Of a DNA stretch of 64,000 nucleotides, positions 9,268 through 17,900 are shown piece after piece. Position 1 is the first letter of the stretch; each line of letters starts with the position of its first letter. Under the pieces are notes generated by a model. The model had not been told where the DNA came from and ran no database searches. It saw only the letters and a list, made by a program, of their open reading frames with translations. The stretch is from Acetivibrio clariflavus DSM 19732 (GTDB lineage Bacteria; Bacillota; Clostridia; Acetivibrionales; Acetivibrionaceae). Made by a program: the position numbers and the translations under genes. The DNA lies in NCBI RefSeq assembly GCF_000237085.1, contig NC_016627.1, positions 2,046,118 to 2,110,117 on the forward strand, read 5' to 3'.

Positions 9268-9285
9268 TGCTGTTTCAGATATAAT
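9256..9285 (+). promoter_or_regulatory. Hybrid promoter formed by the IS21 end and flanking DNA, upstream of the GH30 gene
   Basis: TTGACA (9256-9261, inside the IS end) is 18 nt from TATAAT (9280-9285, outside the IS). Without the IS and one copy of TGCTG, the same TATAAT would be 17 nt from TTGTAT (6650-6655). The insertion therefore appears to have replaced a weaker -35 with a consensus one. The leader to the GH30 start is about 175 nt. Confidence 0.72.
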
Positions 9286-9467
9286 AGAATTGATAAGTAT
9301 TTTAATAAAAAATTGCCATGAATTCAGTATATTAGTCAATCCACTCGTTTTAGTGCTTTCCATGTTAACTTTCATAAAACATTTTACTTATTATACTATC
9401 TAGTTATTTCATTATGCAGAAATAAGTTTTTACTTTAATAATTTAATATTTTGCGGGAGGGATTTGT

Positions 9468-11072
9468 GTGAGAAAAACAGTTAGTTTAACAACGGTGGCA
9501 GCATTGCTGATATCCATGTTAATATTGGTATTGCCCACAAATTTATATGCAGCATCAACTGTTACCGTTGATTGGGACACCACTTATCAAACCATTGACG
9601 GATTTGGAGTGTCGGAAGCTTTCCACCAGTCAAACAATATTGCACGTCTGGGTGAAACAAAACAAAATGAAATTTACGATTTATTATTTTCAACAACTGA
9701 TGGGGCAGGTTTTTCCATCTTCCGTTCAATACTTGGTGATGGTGGAACTTGGGGAAATGCCGATGACGGCCCGAATAAAACGATGCAACCGGCTGAAGAC
9801 GTATGGGACTGGAATGAATCTAACGATGACCAGATCCCTATGATCAGGGCTATCCAATCGAAATATGGGGTTGATCAAATACTTTATACCGTTTGGAGTC
9901 CACCGGCATGGATGAAAACAAACGGTTCTGTAGTGGGAGGCTCTCTCAGAACCGATAAGTATCAGGCCTATGCCACATATTTGGCTGAGCACATAAAGAA
10001 CTATAAATCAAAGTTTGGAATTGAAATAACACATATTGGAATTCAAAATGAACCTAACCTTGAAACATCTTATTCATCGTGCAGATGGTCACCGGAAGAA
10101 TTGAGAATATTTATGAGGGATTATTTGGTACCTACTTTTGATAAAGAAAACATAACTGCAAAAGTTGTCTTTGCTGAAAATATGAGCTTTAACGAACAAT
10201 ATGCAATTAACTCCCTGAATGACCCAATTGCAGTTAAAAGAGTAGATATTGTCGGTGCCCACAATTACGGAAGCAGTTATATACCTTTCACAACAACAAA
10301 ATCTAAAGGAAAAGGTATTTGGATGACAGAAGTATCCGATATGAACGGTAATGACACTACAATTAATGACGGATTAAGATGGGCAAAAGAAATTCATGAT
10401 TTTATGACTATTACAGAAGGAAATGCATGGTTTTATTGGTGGGGTGCATGTTTCAAAACGTATAACGGAGAAGGTCTTATACAAATGGACTTAAACAGCA
10501 AAACTTATAAAGTGGCAAAAAGGTTATATACTATCGGACAATTTTCAAGATTTATAAGACCAGGCTGGCAGAGAATTGAAGCCACTAAAAATCCGGTATC
10601 CAATGTGTATGTTACTGCATATAAAGATCCCAAAACCGGCAAGTTTGCCATAGTAGCCATAAACAACGGTTGGTCAAAACAGTCAATTACATATACATTA
10701 AAAGGATTTTCACCGGCTTCAGTTACACCTTACACAACATCATCAACACAAAACTTGGAAAAAGGCTCCGATATAACAGTAAATAATTCCAGCTTTAGCT
10801 TTGAATTAGCCCCAAATTCGATAACAACATTTGTGGGAGACACTGAATCAGCTTCAATAATTTATGGAGATGTCAACGGAGACGGAGATGTAAACTCAAT
10901 AGATTACGGTTACATGAAATGGTATCTGTTAGGTCAAATTAACAGTTTTCCGGTAGATAATGGCGATAAAGTGGCTGATTTGGATGGTGACGGAAGAATA
11001 ACTTCAATCGACTGTGCTTATATGAAAATGTATTTATTAGGAATGATTCAAAAATTCCCGGTAGAACAATAA
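9468..11072 (+). CDS. GH30 family xylanase/glucanase with type I dockerin
   Basis: This is a secreted cellulosomal glycoside hydrolase. Residues 1-29 are a signal peptide ending NLYAAS. The GH30 (beta/alpha)8 barrel and side beta-domain span about 30-460. The probable acid/base is E195 in HIGIQNEPN and the nucleophile E288 in GIWMTEVSD. The dockerin (about 464-534) has two calcium-loop repeats, DVNGDGDVNSIDYGYMK and DLDGDGRITSIDCAYMK. Start is GTG with GGGAGGG upstream. Known cellulosomal GH30 enzymes are glucuronoxylanases, and I did not see enough to fix the subfamily. The gene lies just after an IS21 element that seems to drive it. Confidence 0.88.
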   Translation: MRKTVSLTTVAALLISMLILVLPTNLYAASTVTVDWDTTYQTIDGFGVSEAFHQSNNIARLGETKQNEIYDLLFSTTDGAGFSIFRSILGDGGTWGNADDGPNKTMQPAEDVWDWNESNDDQIPMIRAIQSKYGVDQILYTVWSPPAWMKTNGSVVGGSLRTDKYQAYATYLAEHIKNYKSKFGIEITHIGIQNEPNLETSYSSCRWSPEELRIFMRDYLVPTFDKENITAKVVFAENMSFNEQYAINSLNDPIAVKRVDIVGAHNYGSSYIPFTTTKSKGKGIWMTEVSDMNGNDTTINDGLRWAKEIHDFMTITEGNAWFYWWGACFKTYNGEGLIQMDLNSKTYKVAKRLYTIGQFSRFIRPGWQRIEATKNPVSNVYVTAYKDPKTGKFAIVAINNGWSKQSITYTLKGFSPASVTPYTTSSTQNLEKGSDITVNNSSFSFELAPNSITTFVGDTESASIIYGDVNGDGDVNSIDYGYMKWYLLGQINSFPVDNGDKVADLDGDGRITSIDCAYMKMYLLGMIQKFPVEQ

Positions 11073-11090
11073 ATATTTTGCAATCTTTTG

Positions 11091-11127
11091 GTTACACACG
11101 GCAAAAAACCGTGTGTAACATTTTTTT
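11091..11127 (+). terminator. Intrinsic terminator of the GH30 gene
   Basis: GTTACACACGG and CCGTGTGTAAC form an 11-bp perfect stem with a CAAAAAA loop, followed by a run of seven T. Confidence 0.95.
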
Positions 11128-11463
11128 ATAAATATATAATTTGGGTTAATGTATTATTGTAAGAAATTGAAACCGATCCGTTTAAAAGATAATTGATTAT
11201 AACATAGATTAAAAAAAGGATAATAAAAAAACAATACACATAATTACGCGAAATAAAAATTTCGTGTAATTGAGAGTAGTGAAAAATAATATAGTTTTTT
11301 AAAAGCCTTAGAACTTTGAATAATCTAACAATATTGAAATTATTATAATTAATACCATGATAAAATCCATTAGATAAAATAATAATTGTTTTATAACTTT
11401 ATATTAAATATTAATTTAAAATATTAGTTCACAGTTATGAATTATATATTTTAAAAAGCATAT
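11128..11463. other. AT-rich gap with one hairpin, no gene seen
   Basis: The only structure noticed is an inverted repeat at 11242-11271 (AATTACGCGAAAT with ATTTCGTGTAATT, one G-T pair) without a T-run. No open frame with a ribosome site was found. Confidence 0.5.
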
Positions 11464-11532
11464 AAAAAGATCCTTTATATAAAAACTATAATTACTTTTT
11501 ATTACTTGCAGTTTTTTATAAAGGATCTTTTA
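11464..11532. terminator. Long inverted repeat, probable terminator for dapB
   Basis: AAAAGATCCTTTATATAAAAAC pairs with GTTTTTTATAAAGGATCTTTT over about 20 bp. It lies 27 bp beyond the dapB stop; on the minus strand the stem ends in a T-rich run. It could work in both directions. Confidence 0.7.
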
Positions 11533-11558
11533 CTAAAACAATTAAAATTTTTTAATTT

Positions 11559-12431
11559 TTATAGAGCTCGGATTTCATTTTTATCTAAAACATACTTGTA
11601 TCGTTTTCTGGTTGTTTTATTTTCTTCTTTAATATAATCCGACAATACTTTTTTCAAATCCAATACATCCTTCATTTCATAATATCCGGTTTTTCCTTTT
11701 ATAAATCTTACAGCTCGAAGTGCACCAAGTGCAAAAGCTTTTCTTGAAAAAGATTCATGGGATATTTCAATTTTGTCATCTTCTCCTATAATCATTACCT
11801 GGTGCTTTCCTACAACTCCACCAGCCCTTATTGCTGTTATAGGGATTCGAATATCTTTATCTGTATCCATATTACCGGAATTCATTAGTCCTTTTTCAAT
11901 TTCTATTGCTATTTTTTTAGCTGTTCCAGAGGGTGAATCTTTTTTGTTTTTATGATGAATTTCTGTAATTTGAAAATCATAGTTGTTTAATATATTAGCT
12001 GCCAGATTGGTAAGCAACATAAGTACATTAACTCCCAAAGTTATGTTTGGTGCATAGACTATGCCATTTCTATATTTATTGGTAAGTAAAAACATTCTTT
12101 TTATTGAAAAATCTGAAAATCCTGTTGTTCCTATTACAATATTTACTTTTAGCTTTGAAAAGATCTTTGCATTTTTGGCTGCTGCTTCTGGGCTTGAAAA
12201 ATCAACAACAACATCCGGTTTTGTTTTGAAAACTACCTGTTCAATATTGTCGGAACTTTCAACTATAATTCCTGTATTTTCCATGCCAATAATCTCTCCG
12301 AGATCTTTACCTTTTTTATCGCTGCCTGGACTGCAAATGGCCGATACAATTTTTACATCTTCCTGTTCCATTAAAAATTTTGCTACTTCTCTACCTGTTT
12401 TCCCTAGTCCGGATATACATACTCTAATCAT
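11559..12431 (-). CDS. dapB: 4-hydroxy-tetrahydrodipicolinate reductase
   Basis: It reduces the DapA product in lysine and diaminopimelate synthesis, using NAD(P)H. The nucleotide-binding loop is GLGKTGREVA at the N-terminus. VIGTTGFSD, YAPNITLGVN and the active-site EIHHKNKKDSPSGTAKK match the family. At 290 residues it is about 20-30 longer than usual because of a basic C-terminal tail. GGAGGGA precedes the ATG. It stands alone, without dapA, and has a c-di-AMP-type riboswitch and a terminator upstream. A second dapB elsewhere is possible. Confidence 0.9.
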   Translation of the reverse strand: MIRVCISGLGKTGREVAKFLMEQEDVKIVSAICSPGSDKKGKDLGEIIGMENTGIIVESSDNIEQVVFKTKPDVVVDFSSPEAAAKNAKIFSKLKVNIVIGTTGFSDFSIKRMFLLTNKYRNGIVYAPNITLGVNVLMLLTNLAANILNNYDFQITEIHHKNKKDSPSGTAKKIAIEIEKGLMNSGNMDTDKDIRIPITAIRAGGVVGKHQVMIIGEDDKIEISHESFSRKAFALGALRAVRFIKGKTGYYEMKDVLDLKKVLSDYIKEENKTTRKRYKYVLDKNEIRAL

Positions 12432-12559
12432 CCAAATCCCTCCATTTCATAAATTTATTGGCGAATAAAACTAGATAAAGCTATAAGTCAATTCTGGAAC
12501 ATAATATTAAACATCCAAATCAGTAGGTCAAATCAGGAACAACAACAATATCAGACATC

Positions 12560-12591
12560 AAAAAACGCTACAGATATAACACTGTAGCGTC
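12560..12591 (-). terminator. Terminator in the expression platform of the c-di-AMP riboswitch
   Basis: On the minus strand, GACGCTACAG and CTGTAGCG form a stem closed by a TGTTATAT loop and followed by six T. It sits about 50 nt after the aptamer and about 130 nt before dapB, where an off-switch terminator is expected. Confidence 0.88.
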
Positions 12592-12636
12592 AAAATCAAA
12601 AGGCATAAATAGCATAACTTAATAACCTTCTCTTTC

Positions 12637-12748
12637 AACGCTTGCGAGATTAGCTGACGGATTCGGGTCGAAAGCTAACCCTACCAAGCTTTGCTCGGAT
12701 TCACCCCAAAAATGGTTCTCCCGCTCCACATTTATGGATTCAGCGTAT
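12637..12748 (-). ncRNA. Cyclic di-AMP riboswitch (ydaO-yuaA type)
   Basis: Read on the minus strand, the conserved blocks occur in family order: CGCTGAATCC, GAGAACC, TTGGGGTGAATC, GGTAGGG, CGACCCGAATCCGTCAGCTAA and CTCGCAAGCG. ACGCT and AGCGT at the ends pair as P1. These match my recollection of the ydaO aptamer. Known members bind c-di-AMP and usually turn expression off through a terminator, which is present here. The only gene downstream on this strand is dapB. Confidence 0.92.
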
Positions 12749-13267
12749 ATCTTTGTTATTAAATTTATATACATATTTTATTTTAATTTAATTTATTTAA
12801 AAATATAAAATCAGCTTATAGTTATATATACGTTCTCTAAACTGTTTTTATCACTCATTATCAAAATATTATTTTGTAAATACCGGCTTATTTCAACTAT
12901 TAGCTTAAAGTTCTTTACAAAACTTTATTTATCAAATATGATATTATATACACTGACAGGTATTGTAATAAATGCTTAAATAACAGTAATAAATTCCTTT
13001 TATACTTTCCCTATTTCTTTATACTATATCAAAATTAAATTTATACGTCAATATTATAGGAAATAATAGATTGATATAATTTATCATATCTATCTTTATT
13101 ATATTGTTGAAAACCGGAAACATGTTTTTGCAGCTGAAATTGCTTATTAAATTTTCAAATTGCAATATCATTAATATAACTTGTAAATACGGTCTTTTAG
13201 TTGTATTATATTATTGATGAAATAATTCTGTTACTATTATTAATATTATGTCGAGGTTGTCAAATAT
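12749..13267. other. AT-rich gap between the riboswitch and the recombinase gene
   Basis: It should hold the divergent promoters for the riboswitch transcript and the recombinase, but I saw no convincing -35/-10 pair. No gene was found. Confidence 0.4.
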
Positions 13268-14251
13268 ATGAAAAGTATGTCCGATTATGAAATGCCGTTA
13301 ATTTTAAGAGATTTTTTAAATTATCTTCAAACCATAAAAGGAAAATCAATTAATACTGTTAAAGTCTATTTTTATGATTTGAGGGTTTTTTTCCGATTTT
13401 TAAAAATTCATCGGAATTTAGTTGATGAAAAATCAGAATTTGACAATATCGATATAAGCGATATTGATATTGAATTGATAAAAACCGTCACATTAAGTGA
13501 TTTATATGCTTTTATGTCCTATGTCAGCAATAGCCGTGACAATACTGCATATGCCCGTGCAAGAAAGGTTGCCAGCTTAAAATCTTTTTTCAATTATCTT
13601 CACAATAAAGCTAAACTTATAGATAATAATCCTGCAAGTGAGCTTGAATCTCCAAAAATTCTCAAACGCCTTCCCAGGTATTTAAATATTGAAGAAAGTA
13701 AACAATTGTTATCGGCAGTTGATGCTGGAACATACTCCGAACGAGATTATGCAATATTAACTTTATTTTTGAACTGTGGTTTGCGACTGTCCGAATTGGT
13801 AGGAATTAATATCAATAATATTAAAAACAATAATTTGACAGTAATTGGTAAAGGAAATAAAGAGCGTAGTATTCCCCTGAATAACGCATGTATAGAAGCT
13901 ATAGAAGCCTACATGAAGGTTAGACCTAAAAATGGTGTAAAGGATAAAAATGCCCTTTTCTTAAGCAGCAGGAAACAGCGAATCAGCAAGGAATCGGTTC
14001 AGAAAATTGTAAAGAAATATATAAAGCAAGCCGGACTAGATCCTCAACGCTATTCCACTCATAAACTAAGACATACTGCTGCAACTTTAATGTATAGATA
14101 TGGTAAAGTTGACATTAGAACATTGCAGGAACTTTTGGGCCATGAAAGTATTTCAACTACTGAAATTTATACCCACCTAGACAATGGTCAGCTAAAGGAT
14201 GCAGTTGAGAAAAATCCTCTATCCACTTTTACCAAATCCAAGAAAGATTAA
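13268..14251 (+). CDS. Tyrosine site-specific recombinase, XerC/XerD-like
   Basis: It would cut and rejoin DNA at a specific site, such as chromosome-dimer resolution at dif. An N-terminal SAM-like core-binding domain (about 8-120) precedes the catalytic domain. The catalytic set is complete: R in CGLRLSELVG, K in GKGNKERSIP, H-x-x-R in HKLRHTAATL, H in LLGHESIS and Y in TEIYTHL. At 327 residues it is slightly longer than Xer proteins (~300). No integrase-type genes or attachment sites are nearby, so a housekeeping role is more likely than a prophage role. The ribosome site is weak. Confidence 0.85.
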   Translation: MKSMSDYEMPLILRDFLNYLQTIKGKSINTVKVYFYDLRVFFRFLKIHRNLVDEKSEFDNIDISDIDIELIKTVTLSDLYAFMSYVSNSRDNTAYARARKVASLKSFFNYLHNKAKLIDNNPASELESPKILKRLPRYLNIEESKQLLSAVDAGTYSERDYAILTLFLNCGLRLSELVGININNIKNNNLTVIGKGNKERSIPLNNACIEAIEAYMKVRPKNGVKDKNALFLSSRKQRISKESVQKIVKKYIKQAGLDPQRYSTHKLRHTAATLMYRYGKVDIRTLQELLGHESISTTEIYTHLDNGQLKDAVEKNPLSTFTKSKKD

Positions 14252-14366
14252 AATGAAATGCAATAAGTATATCATTTATTTAAGTTATCGGAAGATAGAC
14301 ATCTTATTTGGGATTAGTGTTTATTATTGCATTTAAAGTCTTTGTACGGTTAATGCTCTAATATTT

Positions 14367-14630
14367 TTATATAAATTCAGTAATAAATATCATTTCGCCG
14401 GTTAAGTCAATAACCACATCTTTCAAGAATTTAATACCTTCATCAATAGTCCATGAAGTCTTACACTCATAAATTCCCTTTTCAAGTTCCATTAGAGTTA
14501 AAATTTCACATACTTTAGAGAAACCGTTTTCCATAATTGCTTTCATTATTTCTGAAGAATTTTTAAAAAAAGAATATTCTATATAATCACTTACTTTTAA
14601 TAAATACTCACTAAGTTCCAATGCAGTCAC
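14367..14630 (-). CDS. Small hypothetical protein
   Basis: I do not recognise this 87-residue protein. The GTG at 14630 is preceded by GGAGGTGG at a good distance, so I prefer it to the TTG at 14645, which lies on the ribosome site itself. The sequence is acidic and mostly helical, with no signal peptide or membrane segment, and one cysteine in KVCEILTLMELEKG. It lies alone between the recombinase and the scaffoldin. Confidence 0.6.
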   Translation of the reverse strand: MTALELSEYLLKVSDYIEYSFFKNSSEIMKAIMENGFSKVCEILTLMELEKGIYECKTSWTIDEGIKFLKDVVIDLTGEMIFITEFI

Positions 14631-14956
14631 AGTGACCACCTCCAAAAATACTAAAACACAAGGACTAAAAAGATTTACTCTGTATCGCTTTAAAAAAAGC
14701 CATGTTTTCTATTATATTTTTTGTCATATTTTGTCGAATGCTAAATATAAGTTTTCATAATATATTTACTTTGTAATTATTTCATAATATAAAAAACTTC
14801 CTGCTCTATTGAACGCACAATTATGGTTTTGGAATTGAGCATTCAATAAATTAATATACACGATTTCGTAAATAAAGTATAAACTTATTACGAAACCTGT
14901 AGAGGGCAGAAAGTTTCTTAAATCTATTTTATGAAGTTTACTCCTTTTTAAAATAA
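14631..14956. other. AT-rich gap
   Basis: No gene seen. An 8-bp perfect inverted repeat, TTTCGTAA/TTACGAAA, lies at 14864-14895 without a T-run. Confidence 0.4.
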
Positions 14957-14993
14957 GGTTTGTACCCCGTAAACCTTTTTACAGGGTACAAAG
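14957..14993 (-). terminator. Terminator after the scaffoldin gene
   Basis: On the minus strand TTTGTACCCTGTAAA pairs with TTTACGGGGTACAAA (one G-T pair), 4 nt after the stop codon. The following T content is modest. Confidence 0.75.
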
Positions 14994-14996
14994 AAC

Positions 14997-17900
14997 TTAG
15001 TTTATTTTTTCAGGTTGAATTACTGTATACCCGGAAGTGATTCTATTGCCATCGGTATCAAAAAGCATTGTTCCGTTTATACCATTAGGCATTGAAGATG
15101 AATTTTCAAATTTAACATAAGTTTCTATTTCTTTAAGTACTTTAAATTCTATTACAGCTATTGTACCTGTATCTTCAATTGTACCCGAATTTTTATAATC
15201 ATCCAGCAATATATAAAACTTACCGAAATTCAGTATTCCTTTTGATAGATCATGCGATACTGCATTTAAAGGATAGAATTCTTCGTTGGAAATTAATGTA
15301 CCACTCGAAGGTATTGTACCATTTGTATATGAAGCCCCTGAAGGTTTAACCGGTTGCAAAACATCAGGGTCATATTTCAAATTAATCTGGTAGCCTGAAA
15401 GATTTTTTATTTCATTAACCTTAATTATAGCTTTAATTATCTCTCCTACTTTTGCACTGGTCTTATCAAATTCAATTGTAATGTAGCGGGACAAAGCTGG
15501 ATTTGTAGATGTTGCAGTAGGTGTAACTACAGGTGTAGGTGTTGCAGTAGGTTGTGTTGTAGACGTAACTACAGGTGTAGGCGTTGGTGATGTACAAACA
15601 TTTGTTGGTGTTGCAGTAGGTTGTGTTGTAGATGTAACTACAGGTGTAGGTGTTGGTGATGTACAAATAATTGTAGGTGATGCAACGGGATCTATTGATT
15701 CTATACAAATTTCTGCAGGTTGCAACACTTTGTATCCTGATTTGATTTTGTTTCCGTACCAATCAAACAGTATTGTACCATCAATAGCATTGGGCATAGA
15801 TGCGGTATTTTCAAAAGCTATTGATGTGTCCCCTGCTTTCAGGACTTTAAAAGTCACAACAGCCAATGAGCCTGTCTTTTCAGGTGCCTGAGATGCTCTG
15901 TAATCTGCCAGATTGGTATACAATCTGCCAAAATTGAGTATTCCTTCAGACAGCTTGTGTGATGCAGCTGAAATAGGACCGAAATTAGCATTTGAAATCA
16001 ATGTTCCTTTTGAAGGTATGCTGCTGTTTGTATATGGAGTATTGCTTGAAGTAACAGGCTGCAGCATATTGGGATCATACTTTAAATTAACCTGGTATCC
16101 TGCCAAATTATCGATATTTTCAACCATAATAGTTGCAGTAATTGTATCATTCACCTTTGCACAGGTTTTGTCAAAGTCAATTGTAATAAAGCTGTCTTCA
16201 ATTACTTGACCATCTGTCGGAACCGGTGTAATTATAGGAGTATTTTCAGGTTTTGGTGTGGATGTATAAGTTGGTGAAGGTGAAAATGTTTTAACGCAGT
16301 CACTGGTAGAACCGGCATTAATATAAGGTGAACCAATTACTTGATATCCGGACTTTATCCTTTCTCCATTCCAGTCGAATAAGATTGTGCCATCTATTGC
16401 ATTTGGCATTGTATTTGTATTTTCAAACATTATCGATGTAATTTTTTTAGATAAGACTTTAAAAGATATAGTTGCTACTATACCCAAAGTTTCAGGTTTT
16501 CCGGATTTCTTGTATCCTTCCAAATCTGTATACAATTTTGAAAAATTCAGTATACCTTTTTCCAGGTTATGGGATGCAACTGCAAAAATTCCGAAATCCT
16601 CATTATTAATTAATCCTCCAGCTGCAGGAATTGTTTCATTGGTGTAAGGTACTCCGTTAGAGTCAACAGGCTGCAAAACTTCAGGATCATATTTAATATT
16701 GAACTGATATCCTGCCAACTTATCAATGTTGAGTATTAGTATACTTGCATTTATTATATCTCCAACAGAAGGATTGTTTTTGTCTATTGATATGCTTATG
16801 GCTTTATATGAATTATCTTTATTTATTGCCTCTGGCTGAATTACCTCATAACCACTGTTAATCCTATTACCGTACCAATCAAACAGCATGGTACCGTCAA
16901 TGGCATTTGGCATAGTACCCGTATTTTCGAGCCTGATATAGGTAAGAGTTTCACTAAGAGTTACTTTAAAGCTTATTTTTGCCAATATACCGGATTTTTC
17001 ACTCTCTGAAGCTCTATAAGCTTCAAGATTTGTATAAGATCTGGAGAAATTTAAAATTCCTGATTTCAGATCATGCAATGCAAAAGAAACCGGTTCAAAT
17101 TCAGAATTTACAATTATATCTCCTTCCTCAGGATTTGTGTTGGAATTATAAGGTTCTCTTGTAGCAGGGTTTACCGGTTGAAGAACCTTAGGATCGTATT
17201 TTATGTTCACCTGAAAACCTGCCAAATTGTCAATTCCATCAGCTCTGAGAGTTGCAGTTATAATATCTCCAAACGATGCCTCTGTTTTATCCAACTCAAG
17301 TAATATTTTTCCTTTTTGGCTGCCGGTTGGATCGGCTACATTGATAACAGGTGCCTGGTTAACATTATAACCGCTTAAGATTCTATTGCCATACCAATCA
17401 AATAACATTGTACCGGATATACCGTTTGGCATGGAAGAAGAATTTTCAAACAATATTGAAGTCGATTGAGCTTTAAGTACCTTAAAGGAAATTGTCGCTA
17501 ACGTTCCTTTTGTTTCTGCATTGCCCGAATTTCTGTAAGCTTCAAGATCCAAATAGGATCCGGTGAAATTCAATGTTCCTGCAGACAAGTTGTGAGAAGC
17601 TATAAAATATGGGCTATAATCATTATTTACAATAATATCCCCTTTTAATGGTAAAGTTGTGTTTTTATAATCTTTACCGTCAATAGTTACAGGCTTGAGA
17701 ACTGTAGGGTCATAGGACAGATTGATTTGATATCCGGCCAAATCGGCAATATTGTCAACTTTAATTGAAGCATTGATTATATCCCCTACTTCAACTTCTG
17801 TATTGTCTAGCTCCATATAAACGTTGCCGTTTAAAATTGGCTGTTCTTCTGAATTTAAAATGCCTGCCTGGTTTATTTTATAACCTGATATTTTTTCTGC

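Noticed and set aside
12437-12748. T-box or lysine riboswitch for dapB
   Set aside because: No AGGGTGGNACCGCG T-box or lysine aptamer core; the conserved blocks match the ydaO class.
13268-14251. Prophage or integrative-element integrase
   Set aside because: No phage or conjugation genes, tRNA or att repeats nearby; the sequence is closer to XerC/D.
15472-15762. Tyr/Thr-rich minus-strand frame and a CRISPR-like repeat pattern
   Set aside because: It is an alternate frame of the scaffoldin's Pro/Thr linker; the repeats are direct tandem coding repeats without spacers.
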